From Candidatus Hydrogenisulfobacillus filiaventi (lineage in GTDB: Bacteria; Bacillota; Sulfobacillia; Sulfobacillales; R501): DNA of 64,000 nucleotides. Position 1 is the first letter of the stretch; each line of letters opens with the position of its first letter. Below, one piece after another: positions 26,469 through 35,264 of the stretch. The position numbers and the translations under genes are program-made. The stretch is from the NCBI GenBank assembly GCA_902809825.1, contig LR778114.1, positions 310,001 through 374,000 on the forward strand, written 5' to 3'. Below the pieces are notes generated by a model. That model saw nothing but the letters and a program-made list of their open reading frames with translations, was not told where the DNA came from and did no database searches.

Positions 26469-27586
26469 CCGCTGCTCCTTCCGCCGCCGGCCTGCCGCCC
26501 CGCCGGCGCCGACAGCTCCCGATACAGGCGTTCCAGGCCCGAAAGATGTTGATCAAAAGTATAATACGTCGCCACATGCCTTCGCACCCCGTCGGGGTCG
26601 GCCGGAGGGACCCGGAGCGCTGTGCGGATGGCCTCCGCCCAGGCCGCGACCCCTGCCGCTGGTGGCAGCGGCACCAGCCGGGCCCACCGTCCGCCGGCCG
26701 TGATCTCTCGGAAGGCAGGGATGTCGGCCGCTACCAGCGGCCGGCCCCAGGCCATCGCCTCCAGGGCGGCCAGCCCGAAGCCCTCCCGGCGGGAGGGCAG
26801 CACCACCAGGTCAAGCCCGCCCCACAACCGGGCGGGGTCCTCCACCCAGCCCGCCCACTCCACCCGCCCGGCGATGCCGAGTCGGCGGGCGGCCGCCCGC
26901 AGGGCGGGCCCGGCGGGTCCGTCCCCCGCCACTACCGCCGTCACGGCGGGGTCCTCCGCCATCACCCGGGCCATCGCGGCCAGGAACAGGTCCCCGCCCT
27001 TGTCGGGATGCAGCCGCCCCACCAGGCCCACCCGGCCGCGCCCGGGCCGGGGCGGGACCCGGGGCGGGAGGTCCACGCCGTGCGGTAGCACGTGGAAGCG
27101 ATCCCGGGGGATGCCCTCCTGGCGGGCGGTGAAATCCGCCACCCACTGCGAAACCGCCACCACCCCCGTGGTCCGCAGGGCCAGGGTCCGGTCCAGACGG
27201 CGGGCGGCCCAGCGCTTGCCGAAGTAGCTGGAATGCTCGGTGGCCAGCACGACCGGCACGCCCGCCCGTAACGCCGCCAGGCGTCCGACCGTATTGCCGA
27301 GGAAGAGGTGGGTGTGGACCACATCGGGGTGGAGCGCCCGCAGCCGGTGGGCCAGGGCCGCCACGGCCGCCGGCCGCGGCCACTTGAGGCTCCCCATCCG
27401 GCCGACGGCGGGCAGGTAGGTCCAGGGGATCCCCTGCGCCGTCAGCTTCGCCAGCAGCCGTCCGCGCCCGCTCACCAGCACCAGGTGCACCTGGTGCCCC
27501 CGGCTCTGCAGCGCCGGCAGCAGGCGCAGCAGGTAGGTCTGCACTCCGCCCCCGTCCAGGTCGTTGGTAATGTGCACGATACGCAC
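26462..27586 (-). CDS. Glycosyltransferase family 4
   Basis: Protein of 374 aa. N-terminus MRIVHITNDLDGGGVQTYLL with the glycine-rich acceptor loop, then DVVHTHLFLGNTVGRLAALR, ATEHSSYFGKRWAARR, HVLPHGVDLPPRV, GLVGRLHPDKGGDLFLAAMA and the donor site SRREGFGLAALEAMAWGRPLVAAD. It starts a leftward two-gene unit. The start is divergent from the WbaP-like gene across 245 bp that carry a clear -10 element for the rightward gene. Sugar specificity unknown. Confidence 0.88.
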   Translation of the reverse strand: MRIVHITNDLDGGGVQTYLLRLLPALQSRGHQVHLVLVSGRGRLLAKLTAQGIPWTYLPAVGRMGSLKWPRPAAVAALAHRLRALHPDVVHTHLFLGNTVGRLAALRAGVPVVLATEHSSYFGKRWAARRLDRTLALRTTGVVAVSQWVADFTARQEGIPRDRFHVLPHGVDLPPRVPPRPGRGRVGLVGRLHPDKGGDLFLAAMARVMAEDPAVTAVVAGDGPAGPALRAAARRLGIAGRVEWAGWVEDPARLWGGLDLVVLPSRREGFGLAALEAMAWGRPLVAADIPAFREITAGGRWARLVPLPPAAGVAAWAEAIRTALRVPPADPDGVRRHVATYYTFDQHLSGLERLYRELSAPAGRQAGGGRSSGC

Positions 27587-27757
27587 GCCCGTCCCCCGCC
27601 TTGCCCGTCCTGCCTTGCAGTGTAAGCGCCGGGGCCCGTTTCCACAACGCCATGGGTAACCGGCCGCAGCCTGCCGGCGTCTTCATCACCGGGACAGGTT
27701 CTACCGGGTCCGGGTCCGGATCCGGTTGCTACCGGTTCCGGGATGGAGCGGAAGGAT

Positions 27758-27766
27758 TGCTATAAT
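27758..27766 (+). promoter_or_regulatory. Extended -10 promoter for the WbaP-like gene
   Basis: TGCTATAAT matches the extended -10 consensus TGnTATAAT exactly. It lies 66 bases before the gene start at 27832; no good -35 hexamer is seen, as is usual for extended -10 promoters. Confidence 0.65.
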
Positions 27767-27831
27767 GAATCGGGTCCGGCCCGCCCGGCCGGGGCCAGAC
27801 TGGCGCATGGCATGGAGGCGTATCGCGACTG

Positions 27832-29238
27832 ATGTGGAGAAAGGCCTGGACCACCAAGTGGGACGAACTGGCGGTGCTGGTGGATTCGGGCGCGGCCTAC
27901 CTGGCCTATGTGCTCGCGGTTCACTTCTACCTCACGGTCCTGAATCCCCGCGTCGCCACCGTACAGCTGGTTACATACTATTTCAACTTTGCCTTCGTGA
28001 TCCTGGTCTCCTCCTGGCTGGCGCTCAAGCTCAACTTTAAAGGTTACAGCCGGCGCTGGAACCAGTTGCCGGCGGAAATGTCCATGCTGTTTGTGGCCAA
28101 CCTGGAGGCCGGGGTGGCGCTGGCACTCCTCATCTTCGCCATGAAGGCCACCTGGTTCTCGCGCGTGATCTTCCTCCTCTACCCCGCCACTGCCTTCGGC
28201 CTGCAGACCCTGCTGCATGCCGCCATCAAGGTCAGCCTCAGCCGGTTCCGGGTGGCGGGCAAGGACCAGCGGCGGCTGGTGGTGCTGGGCCATCCCAACC
28301 GGGTGGCGGTGTTCGCGCATACCGTGCGGGTAGTGCCCGAAGCAGGTATGCAGGTGGTGGAGGAGATGCCGCTGCCGCTGGGGGACGACCGCGCTGGGGA
28401 GGAGGCCCTGCGCCGGCTCCGCCAAGTGCTGGCGGAGCAGGTAGTGGACACGGTGGTGGTGGCGCTGCCGGTCAGCGACGAGGTGATGGTGGGGGCCCTC
28501 AACCTGGCCCGCCGCCAGGGCAAGGAAGTGCGCATGGTGCTGGACGAGATCGGGGCCCTGGCCCGCGACTCCCGCCTCTACGACTTCTACGGCAACTCGG
28601 TGCTGGCCGTGCCGGCCTCCGTCTCCCACCAGGGGCCGGGGGCGGTGGTCAAGCGGGTCATGGACGTGGTCCTGGCCAGCCTGGGCATCGTGGTCACCCT
28701 GCCGGTGATGATCCTGGTGGCCCTGGCCATCAAGCTGACCGACCCCGCCGGGCCGGTGCTGTTCGTGCAGGAGCGCGTGGGCCTGAACGGCCGGCGCTTC
28801 CCCTGCCTCAAGTTCCGCACCATGGTGCCGGGGGCGGAGCGGCTGAAGGCCCAGCTGGCCCACCTCAACATCATGTCGGGGCCGGTGTTTAAGATCCCGG
28901 ACGACCCCCGCGTCACCCCCATCGGCCGTTTCCTGCGCAAGACCAGCCTGGACGAGCTGCCCCAGCTGTTCAATGTGCTGGCCGGCCACATGAGCCTGGT
29001 GGGCCCGCGCCCGGCCCTGCCCGAGGAAGTCGCCCAATATGGGGACGACTACCGGAAACGGTTGTCGGTGCGGCCGGGGCTGACCTGCCTCTGGCAGGTC
29101 TCGGGGCGCAACCAGGTTGACTTTCAGGAGTGGATGCGCCTGGACATGGAGTATATCGACAGCTGGTCGCTGGGGCTGGACCTGAAGATCCTGGCCAAGA
29201 CCATCCCCGCCGTGTTGGCCCAGCGCGGGGCTCATTAG
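27832..29238 (+). CDS. Polyprenyl-phosphate sugar-1-phosphate transferase (WbaP/WcaJ type)
   Basis: Protein of 468 aa that would start glycan assembly by moving a sugar-1-phosphate from a UDP-sugar to undecaprenyl phosphate. Four hydrophobic segments lie in residues 10-125, followed by a Rossmann-like central domain (RRLVVLGHPNRVAVFAH) and one more membrane helix (MDVVLASLGIVVTLPVMILV). The catalytic C-terminal domain has VLFVQERVGLNGRRFPCLKF, the Asp-Glu of RKTSLDELPQL, and MSLVGPRPALPEEV, then RPGLTCLWQVSGRN. All are diagnostic for the monotopic phosphoglycosyltransferase family. It probably initiates the repeat unit built by the surrounding glycosyltransferases. Confidence 0.94.
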   Translation: MWRKAWTTKWDELAVLVDSGAAYLAYVLAVHFYLTVLNPRVATVQLVTYYFNFAFVILVSSWLALKLNFKGYSRRWNQLPAEMSMLFVANLEAGVALALLIFAMKATWFSRVIFLLYPATAFGLQTLLHAAIKVSLSRFRVAGKDQRRLVVLGHPNRVAVFAHTVRVVPEAGMQVVEEMPLPLGDDRAGEEALRRLRQVLAEQVVDTVVVALPVSDEVMVGALNLARRQGKEVRMVLDEIGALARDSRLYDFYGNSVLAVPASVSHQGPGAVVKRVMDVVLASLGIVVTLPVMILVALAIKLTDPAGPVLFVQERVGLNGRRFPCLKFRTMVPGAERLKAQLAHLNIMSGPVFKIPDDPRVTPIGRFLRKTSLDELPQLFNVLAGHMSLVGPRPALPEEVAQYGDDYRKRLSVRPGLTCLWQVSGRNQVDFQEWMRLDMEYIDSWSLGLDLKILAKTIPAVLAQRGAH

Positions 29239-29262
29239 ACGGCGGGTCTGGGCGGGAGGCGG

Positions 29263-29733
29263 GTGAGGCGGATGGACGGGGTGGAACTGGTGGCCTCCCC
29301 CGGGGAGACCCCGGAGGGGCTGTGGGGCTGGTTTTCCCACCCCCGCCGCGGGCTGTTGTCGGTGCTGGTGCCGCGGACCCTCTGGCGGCTGGCCGGCCGC
29401 CGGGACCCGTTCACCAGCCCGCCGCGCCTGCTGGAGGAGTTGGGGCGGCGGGCGCTGGCCCGGGCTGCGGTCGCGGGCGACGTGTCCGACCCGGTGGTGG
29501 TGACGGCCGCCGACCTGCCCGGGGGTTCCCCCTTTGACCCGGCCTGGGCGGCACAGCTGCACTGCTGCCCGCATTGCGGGGCCGCCCTGCCCCCCGGGGA
29601 GGTGGCCGAAGGGCTGCAGAACGCCCTGGCACCGGACGAGGCGGGGGAGACCGAAGTGCGGGTCTTCTGTCCCGCCTGCCGCCAGACGGGGCGGTTCCGG
29701 TTGAGTCCCTGGGGACTGGTCGACGGGGGCTAG
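29263..29733 (+). CDS. Small protein with a zinc-ribbon-like cysteine pair set
   Basis: Protein of 156 aa (GTG 29263; ATG 29272 is an alternative start). CPHCG near residue 103 and CPACR near residue 134 form a likely four-cysteine zinc site in the C-terminal third; a further CC precedes the first pair. The N-terminal part includes GLWGWFSHPRRGLLSVLVPR. No family recognised. It follows the WbaP-like gene by 24 bases and precedes a small membrane protein by 13, so the three may be one transcription unit. Confidence 0.65.
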   Translation: MRRMDGVELVASPGETPEGLWGWFSHPRRGLLSVLVPRTLWRLAGRRDPFTSPPRLLEELGRRALARAAVAGDVSDPVVVTAADLPGGSPFDPAWAAQLHCCPHCGAALPPGEVAEGLQNALAPDEAGETEVRVFCPACRQTGRFRLSPWGLVDGG

Positions 29734-29746
29734 GGAGGCGGACGCC

Positions 29747-30025
29747 ATGATACGGGGGCGTTGGCCGCGGCGCCTGGTCCGGCGGCTGACCCTGGTGGGG
29801 GCGACCGGCGGGCTCTCGGCCTATGCCGGGGAGCCCATCCCCCGTTCCCACCTCCTGCTCCTGGCCTCGGGGGTCCTCCTCTTCCTCTGGATGACGTGGG
29901 CCAGCGGCGGCCCCCGGCGCTTGCGGGCCAACGCCGCCTTTGCCTTTTATGTAGGCCTCTCCCTGAGCTCCATCCTCATCATCCTCCTCTCCCCCGGCCG
30001 CTGGTGGCGGCGGCCGCGGGGTTGA
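29747..30025 (+). CDS. Small membrane protein, function unknown
   Basis: Protein of 92 aa with a GGGAGG ribosome binding site. It starts with a strongly basic segment (MIRGRWPRRLVRR). Two hydrophobic helices follow (HLLLLASGVLLFLWMTWA and FAFYVGLSLSSILIILL) and it ends in a basic tail WWRRPRG. The topology should put both ends in the cytoplasm. No family recognised; third-position GC supports coding. Confidence 0.6.
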   Translation: MIRGRWPRRLVRRLTLVGATGGLSAYAGEPIPRSHLLLLASGVLLFLWMTWASGGPRRLRANAAFAFYVGLSLSSILIILLSPGRWWRRPRG

Positions 30026-30113
30026 ATCTTCCCCGGCCTGGGGAAGGAGATCGGGCGGGCGGGTGGAATCTGCCCGGCAGCGGGGCATAGGCGCCGGACA
30101 GGGAGGGATGGCC

Positions 30114-30479
30114 ATGGCGACGACACAGGTGGCGGTGGCGGGCCTGGGCCGCGTGGGCGGGCGGTTCCTGGAGGCCCTGCTGGAGGCGGGTGTGACCGTG
30201 GCAGCAGTGGCGCAGCCGGGGGACACACCCGGCAAGGCCTTCGCCCGCGCGCACGGCATTCCGGTGATGGAGGACGCCCTCGACCTCCTGGAGCTGCCGG
30301 AGGTGGAGGTGCTGTTCGACCTCACCGGCTCGGAGGCGGTGCGCCGGCGTCTGCGCGAGCGGCTGGCCGCGCGGGGGGACACGCGGGTGGTGGTGGCCCC
30401 GGAAAGCGTGGCCCGGCTGGTATGGCAACTGGTGGCGGGCGATCGCCGCTGGCCGGAGCTCCATTCCGACCGCTACTGA
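30114..30479 (+). CDS. Short Rossmann-fold NAD(P)-binding protein
   Basis: Protein of 121 aa. The ATG at 30114 follows GGGAGGG by seven bases; an ATG six bases upstream is also possible. VAVAGLGRVGGRFLEALLEAG is the dinucleotide-binding glycine-rich loop (its key residues are GLGRVGG). It is followed by a strand/helix pattern ending VLFDLTGSEAVRRRL and RVVVAPESVARLVW. It matches only the cofactor domain of dihydrodipicolinate reductase/homoserine dehydrogenase-like enzymes; no catalytic domain follows. It may be a redox or NAD(H) sensor partner, or a trimmed enzyme. Confidence 0.68.
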   Translation: MATTQVAVAGLGRVGGRFLEALLEAGVTVAAVAQPGDTPGKAFARAHGIPVMEDALDLLELPEVEVLFDLTGSEAVRRRLRERLAARGDTRVVVAPESVARLVWQLVAGDRRWPELHSDRY

Positions 30480-30494
30480 GGCGGGCGTAAGCGG

Positions 30495-30523
30495 CGCCGC
30501 CCCCGGGCATCTCGGGGGCGGCG
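30495..30523. terminator. Bidirectional hairpin terminator between convergent genes
   Basis: CGCCGCCCCCG (30495-30505) pairs perfectly with CGGGGGCGGCG (30513-30523) across a 7-base loop. It lies between the stops of the Rossmann protein (+) and the M61 peptidase (-). There is no T-run on either side. Confidence 0.7.
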
Positions 30524-30533
30524 TGCCTTGCGC

Positions 30534-32333
30534 CTAGAGCCGTTCCGGCCAGGGGGTCTTCATCCACTCTGCAAAGCGCGCCTTCTGCTCCTCGCTGGGC
30601 TCGGGCAGCGGGCTCAGCTTGACCTTGGTGGGCGGGGCCGCGCCCAGCACCACCGGCACGGTCAAAAGCTCCCCCCGCCGGAAGAGCGCCACCAGGGCGG
30701 TGTCGCCGGGGGCGAAGTCGCGCTTCAGGCGGTCGGCCAGTTCGGTAGCTCCCTGAATCCGGAAGCCGTTCAAGGCCACGATCTCATCCTCCGGGTAGAG
30801 GAGGTCGGCCGAAGGGCCGGGGTCGTAGGCCGTCCGCACCATCAACCGGGTCTGGTCCTCCAACCGGGTCTCAATGCCTAGCCAGGCCGGCGGGGACCCG
30901 CTCAGCTGGTCGCCCTCGCCGCCCCCGTTCTCCTTCTCCTCCGGCTCGTAGCCGCGCTGCACCTGGATGCCCACCGTCTCCAGGTAGCGGTCGACCGGCA
31001 GAGGGTCTGTGCCGTCGATATAGCTGCGGAAGAAGTCGGCAAAGGAGCTTTCCCCCACCTCCTCCACCGTTTCCTGGTATACCTGCTCCGGGAAGCCGAT
31101 CCCCTTGGCGGCGTAGCGCTCATACAGGCGGCGGAGGACGTCGTCCAGGGAGGCCCGGCCCTGGGTGCGCCGCCGGATCTCCAGGTCCAGGCACAAGCCG
31201 ACCAGTTCCCCTTTGAGGTAGTAGGAGATGGTGCGGTTAGGGCTGTCAGGGTCGGGCTTGTAGAACTTCTGCCAGGTCTCGAAACTGGCGTCGGACAGGC
31301 TCTGCACGAACCGGCCCGGCAGCTTCTCATAGGCCTTGATGCGGTCGCCCAGGGTGTTGAGGTATTCCTTCACCGTCCACAGCCCGCTGCGGGCCAGCGC
31401 CAGGGAGCCGTAGTAGTCGGTGAAGCCTTCCATGGCCCAAAGCAGGTGGGTGTAGACCTCCTGGTTGTAGTCGAAGGGCCCCAGCATCTCCGGCCGGATG
31501 CGCTTCACATTCCAGAGATGGAAGAATTCGTGGGAGATGAGGTCGAGCACCCGGCGGTAGTTCTTGCGGGGCTTGAACAGGAAGCGGTTGACCCCGCAGG
31601 TGGTGGAGTTGAGGTGCTCCAGCCCGCCCAGGTTTTTGTCGGTCAGGTGCAGGATGAGGGTGTAGTGCTCATAGGGCAGCGACCCGAACAGCTCCTTGTG
31701 GGCGCGCACGATGCGCTCGATGTCCCCCACCAGCCGGGTCTGGTCCTCATTGCCATGGCCCCAGACCGCCACCGTGTGGGTCTTGCCGTCCACCTCGAAG
31801 CTCCAGGCAGGGTGGGTGCCGACCTCGACCGGGCAGTCGAGCAGCACATCGTAGTTGGGGGCGGTATAGGTGAAGGCCTCCTGCCCGCCGGGTTCGAGCC
31901 CGGTGGACACCCGCCAGCCGGGCGGGGCCTCGATGTGCACCGTCACCGGCAGCTCCTTGTAGTCGTCCAGCAGCAGGAAGAGCTGCGCCCCGTTCCAGTA
32001 GGCATGGGTGGCGTCCAGGTGGCTGGCGCTCACCCCCAGCTTGAAGGCCCAGACCCGCCAGCGCACCTCCAGGCGTTCGACCGCTTCCTGGAGGGTAAAG
32101 CTCCACACGTTCTTGCGCACCTGGGTGAGGGGAACCGGTCCCTCCGGGGAGGCGGCCGACAGGTCGAAGAGGTTGCGGGCAAAGTCCCGCACCTCATAGG
32201 AACCCGGCGTCCAGACCGGCAGGCTCAGCTGATGGAGCCCGGCCGGCAGGTGCTCCACGGTCAGGGTCAGGTCATAGACATGTCGGCCGGGGTCAAGGAA
32301 GCGGACCGTATACCGGATTGTCGGCTGTTCCAC
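30534..32333 (-). CDS. M61 family metallopeptidase (glycyl aminopeptidase type) with PDZ domain
   Basis: Protein of 599 aa from the GTG at 32333 (VEQPTIRYTV), which follows AAGGAGG; the upstream extension to 32744 is not coding-like. The N-terminal 170 residues form the M61 beta domain (SLPVWTPGSYEVRDFARNL). The catalytic domain has GLEH, then the zinc site HEFFH at residues 268-272 in SHEFFHLWNVKRIRP. WAMEGFTDYYGSLALAR provides the third ligand and WQKFYKPDPDSPNRTISYY the substrate face. A C-terminal PDZ domain covers about 500-570 (LGIETRLEDQ, PGPSADLLYPEDEIVALNG). No signal peptide, so it is probably cytosolic. Confidence 0.93.
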   Translation of the reverse strand: MEQPTIRYTVRFLDPGRHVYDLTLTVEHLPAGLHQLSLPVWTPGSYEVRDFARNLFDLSAASPEGPVPLTQVRKNVWSFTLQEAVERLEVRWRVWAFKLGVSASHLDATHAYWNGAQLFLLLDDYKELPVTVHIEAPPGWRVSTGLEPGGQEAFTYTAPNYDVLLDCPVEVGTHPAWSFEVDGKTHTVAVWGHGNEDQTRLVGDIERIVRAHKELFGSLPYEHYTLILHLTDKNLGGLEHLNSTTCGVNRFLFKPRKNYRRVLDLISHEFFHLWNVKRIRPEMLGPFDYNQEVYTHLLWAMEGFTDYYGSLALARSGLWTVKEYLNTLGDRIKAYEKLPGRFVQSLSDASFETWQKFYKPDPDSPNRTISYYLKGELVGLCLDLEIRRRTQGRASLDDVLRRLYERYAAKGIGFPEQVYQETVEEVGESSFADFFRSYIDGTDPLPVDRYLETVGIQVQRGYEPEEKENGGGEGDQLSGSPPAWLGIETRLEDQTRLMVRTAYDPGPSADLLYPEDEIVALNGFRIQGATELADRLKRDFAPGDTALVALFRRGELLTVPVVLGAAPPTKVKLSPLPEPSEEQKARFAEWMKTPWPERL

Positions 32334-32503
32334 GGATGAGAGGACCTCCTTGCGGGAATGCCATGCCGCCCCGGCCCGCGCGGGGCGGGGTGTTACCCGG
32401 CGGTATTCGCCTTCCGGGCCGGGGGTTCCTGCCCGGCATTGTACCGCACCCGCAAAGCCCCCATGCGGGCCGCGGGCGGCTGCGGTGCAGACGGCGGCAG
32501 AGC

Positions 32504-32509
32504 TATAAT
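32504..32509 (+). promoter_or_regulatory. -10 element for the GGDEF gene
   Basis: TATAAT, an exact consensus match, 50 bases before the ATG at 32560, in the space between two divergent genes. The -35 region is GC-rich and weak. Confidence 0.55.
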
Positions 32510-32559
32510 CGGGACGTAGGAGTGCAGCGGGCGGCACCGGGCGGAAGGAAGGCGCGGCC

Positions 32560-33591
32560 ATGGCGGACCCCCCCGGAAGGACGCGCTGGGAGACCCTGCT
32601 GGACTGGTCGGATGCCGAACAGTCCGGGCTGGCCGCGGCGCTCGACGGCCGCTGGCCGCAGCTGGCCGATCGGTTTGCGGAGCTGGTCACGACCTTCATT
32701 GCCGCCCATCCCCCTGCCCGGGCGTTAGTGGAACGCCATCTCACCCTGGAGGAGCACGCGGCCCGGGTGCGGGCGCATGTGGCCGCCCTGGCTGAAGACC
32801 CCCGCTCGCCGGCAGCGGCCTGCCGCAGCCGGAACCTGGGTCTGGCCCTGGTGCGGGCCGGGGTGCGGCCTTCCTGGTTCCTGGCCGCCTATCAGCGCTT
32901 CTTTGCGGCCGTCCATGAGTGCGCACTGCCGGTACCCCTGGACCTCCTGCGCCGGCGTTGGCAGTGGGACTCCCTGACGGCGGTCGACGCCTATTTCACC
33001 GAGCTGCAGACGGTATGGGCGGAAGAGCGCGGACGCTGGCAGGACACCCTCCGCACCTGGCAGGAGGAGGCGCTGACCGACCCCCTCACCGGCCTCGCCA
33101 ACCGGCGGGCGGCGGAGCGATGGCCCGCCTTCGGGAGGGAACATCCCGGGCTGCGGGCGGCATTGGTATTGTTGGACCTGGACGGCTTCAAGGCGGTCAA
33201 CGACCGCTATGGCCACCTTACCGGGGACCAGGTGCTGCGGCGGGTGGCGGCCGGCCTGGCGGCCGGGGTGCGGCGCGGGGACGCGGTGGCACGCCTGGGC
33301 GGGGATGAGTTCTGCCTGTGGCTGCCCGGGATCCGCAGCCCCGTGCAGGCCTGGGCGCGGCTGCGGGCCCTGCGGGCCCGGTTGCCGCTAAGCCTGTGGG
33401 GACTCGATGTCTCCGCCGGCCTGGCCTGGTTCCCGGAGCAGGGCACCCGCTTCGAAACCCTGTATCATGCGGCCGACGAAGCCTTGTACCGCATCAAGCA
33501 GCACGGCAAGCGGGGGCTGGCGGTGGCAGGGGTGGAGCGCTTCTACCGCTGGGAGGCCGGAGCCGGCCCGCCGCCCGCGCCCGGTCCCTAA
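32560..33591 (+). CDS. Diguanylate cyclase with globin-coupled-sensor-like N-terminus
   Basis: Protein of 343 aa. The C-terminal GGDEF domain starts DPLTGLANRRAAE and contains LLDLDGFKAVNDRYGH. The active site GGDEF is at residues 247-251, with an RxxD inhibitory site (RRGD) exactly five residues before it, so it should make c-di-GMP and be product-inhibited. Residues 1-165 are all-helical, with FAELVTTFIAAHPPARALVE and RNLGLALVRAGVRPSWFLAAYQ. This matches the protoglobin/globin-coupled sensor type of oxygen- or NO-sensing input, although a proximal histidine cannot be proven by eye. With the EAL protein at 8160 the window encodes both halves of c-di-GMP turnover. Confidence 0.88.
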   Translation: MADPPGRTRWETLLDWSDAEQSGLAAALDGRWPQLADRFAELVTTFIAAHPPARALVERHLTLEEHAARVRAHVAALAEDPRSPAAACRSRNLGLALVRAGVRPSWFLAAYQRFFAAVHECALPVPLDLLRRRWQWDSLTAVDAYFTELQTVWAEERGRWQDTLRTWQEEALTDPLTGLANRRAAERWPAFGREHPGLRAALVLLDLDGFKAVNDRYGHLTGDQVLRRVAAGLAAGVRRGDAVARLGGDEFCLWLPGIRSPVQAWARLRALRARLPLSLWGLDVSAGLAWFPEQGTRFETLYHAADEALYRIKQHGKRGLAVAGVERFYRWEAGAGPPPAPGP

Positions 33592-33684
33592 CCGCATGCC
33601 TGCACCGGAGAGAGCACACCCGTCAGGTCTTATTCCCCACCCGGCACGCCCGGGATCGGACCCGGCCGGCTGCGGCCGTCGGTG

Positions 33685-33936
33685 ATGGCCGGCCTGGCCT
33701 ACCTGCTCGGAGTTGTCAGCGGGCTGGTCGTCCTGCTGCTCGAGCCCCGGGACCGTTTTGTGCGCTTTGCCGCCCTGGAGTCCATCCTGCTTTCGGTGGC
33801 TGTCGCTCACCACCCTCCTGGGTCTGCGGTGGTGGCGGTCTGGCTGGTGTGCATGGTGCGGGCCTTCCAGGGGCGGACCGTGCGCCGGCCGTTCCCGGCT
33901 GAGTGGGCGGACCGCTGGGCGGGGCCGGCGTTCTGA
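33685..33936 (+). CDS. Short DUF4870/Tic20-like membrane protein
   Basis: Protein of 83 aa (ATG 33685, or GTG 33682). GLAYLLGVVSGLVVLLLEPRDRFVRFAALES matches the start of DUF4870/Tic20-like proteins; the key residues are the LE and RFVRF-x-A-x-x-S block. The end LVCMVRAFQGRTVRRPF matches their A-x-x-G-x-x-x-x-x-P ending. The middle is shorter than in the family and reads VAHHPPGSAVV. The neighbouring frame there reads LTTLLGL, so two small compensating indels are possible. No clear ribosome binding site. Confidence 0.55.
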   Translation: MAGLAYLLGVVSGLVVLLLEPRDRFVRFAALESILLSVAVAHHPPGSAVVAVWLVCMVRAFQGRTVRRPFPAEWADRWAGPAF

Positions 33937-33944
33937 CCCGGCCC

Positions 33945-35228
33945 CTACCGGGCCGGGGACCCGGCCGGACGGGCCAGGCCTAACCCGGGCAGGAGGGGGG
34001 CCGGGGTGAGGCCGCGGGCCTTGAGCACGGGCAGCAGCGTTGCGACCGCCCGCCCCACCCCCGGCACCCAGTGCAGGAGGATGATGTCCCCGGCCTGGAT
34101 CGGGCCATGGTTCCAGGTGGCGAAGCCCCGGCCCGGTGTCCACTCCACGCTCCACATCACGAGGGCGCGCAGTCCGGCCAGGCGGGCGGCGGTGCGTATC
34201 GTCCCGTTCACCGCCCCGTAGGGGGGACGCCCTACCAGTGGGGTCTGGCCGAACCACTGCCGGTAGGCGGCAATGGGGGCGGCCCATTGGGAGAGGGCCG
34301 CGGCCGGGCTCACCCGGGTGAGGGCGGGATGGCTGCGGGTGTGGTCCTCGATGACACCGCCGGCGGCCACGAAGGCCCGCCAGTAGGCGGGGTCGCGGAC
34401 CGCCGCCTCCTGGATCAGGAAGGCGGTCACCGGCAGATGGTCCCGTTGCATTAGGGCCAGCAGGCGGGCGCTAGGCACCCAGCCGTCGTCCACGGTCAGG
34501 TAGACCCGCCCCCCGGCCGGCGACCCGAACCAGAGCAGGGGCACTGGCCGTGCTGGCGGTACCGACACCCGCCAGACGCTCCAGGTCCCGTCCCGGCCCT
34601 CCACCCGCACCTCCAGGGTGCGGGGGGTGAGGCCCCGGGGCACCACCAGCCGGCGGCTGCCAACGCGGGTGACGGTTCCTCCCGACACAGCGGCCGCAGT
34701 CAGGGGCTGATCGGCGGTCAGAGCCAGGGTGGTGGCGGTGCGGGTTTCGGCTACCAGCCGCGGCCCGGCGGGGACGGTGAGGGTGATGAATCCCGCCAGG
34801 GGGGCGGGCCCTTGCGCCCGCACCCGCCAGCGCACCCGCGCGTTCGGCGGCAGGGTTCGCACAAAGGGGCGCGTGGCGGAGCCCGCAGTATAGGGGCCCA
34901 CCTGCCAGCGGTCCAGCTGCCACAGCTGCCGGCCCAGCCAGCCGGGCCTGGGTTCCAGCCGGACGGTGAGGCGGTCGTCCGCCGGGGTGAAGTGCCACTG
35001 CAGGCGGGGAGGCAGGAGACCGCCCGCCGCCCGGAGACCGCCCGCGATCCCCAGTACCATCACCGCGGCTGCTGCCGCTATCCCCCACGCTTTCCGCCGG
35101 CGCTGGCGGCGCCGTTCCGCAATGCGCTGACGCCGGCTGAGCACTTGTGCCACGCTTCCCGCCTGCTTTCTTTGGTACCTCTTTTTCTTTACCCTGCCGG
35201 GGAACGTCGCATGGGGGTCAAAGGGCAC
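33945..35228 (-). CDS. Membrane-anchored polysaccharide deacetylase family protein
   Basis: Protein of up to 427 aa. A basic N-terminus (RRQRIAERRRQRRRKAW) precedes a single membrane helix (GIAAAAAVMVLGIAGGL), so the enzyme domain faces outside. Residues 65-230 are beta-rich and unrecognised. The carbohydrate esterase 4 (NodB) domain has VYLTVDDGWVPSA (the metal Asp-Asp motif, with TVDDG instead of TFDDG), the zinc pair HTRSH and RPPYGAVN, then GDIILLHW. It probably removes acetyl groups from peptidoglycan or exopolysaccharide. The start is uncertain: GTG 35228 has no ribosome binding site and GTG 35153 or 35144 are alternatives. The first 40 codons lie inside a sequence duplicated at 36078-36192. 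Confidence 0.82.
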   Translation of the reverse strand: MPFDPHATFPGRVKKKRYQRKQAGSVAQVLSRRQRIAERRRQRRRKAWGIAAAAAVMVLGIAGGLRAAGGLLPPRLQWHFTPADDRLTVRLEPRPGWLGRQLWQLDRWQVGPYTAGSATRPFVRTLPPNARVRWRVRAQGPAPLAGFITLTVPAGPRLVAETRTATTLALTADQPLTAAAVSGGTVTRVGSRRLVVPRGLTPRTLEVRVEGRDGTWSVWRVSVPPARPVPLLWFGSPAGGRVYLTVDDGWVPSARLLALMQRDHLPVTAFLIQEAAVRDPAYWRAFVAAGGVIEDHTRSHPALTRVSPAAALSQWAAPIAAYRQWFGQTPLVGRPPYGAVNGTIRTAARLAGLRALVMWSVEWTPGRGFATWNHGPIQAGDIILLHWVPGVGRAVATLLPVLKARGLTPAPLLPGLGLARPAGSPAR

Positions 35229-35243
35229 ACATTGTCGAAAACT
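35128..35243. repeat. Direct repeat, copy 1 (overlaps the deacetylase 5' end)
   Basis: A block of 40 identical bases (35128-35167) recurs at 36078-36117. It is followed by about 65 diverged bases and then a second identical block TTGTCGAAAACT (35232-35243; other copy 36181-36192). The two copies differ by one base in spacing and are 950 bp apart. Copy 1 contains the N-terminal coding part and upstream region of the deacetylase gene. Confidence 0.8.
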
Positions 35244-35264
35244 TGTTAACGGACCCTAAAGGCT

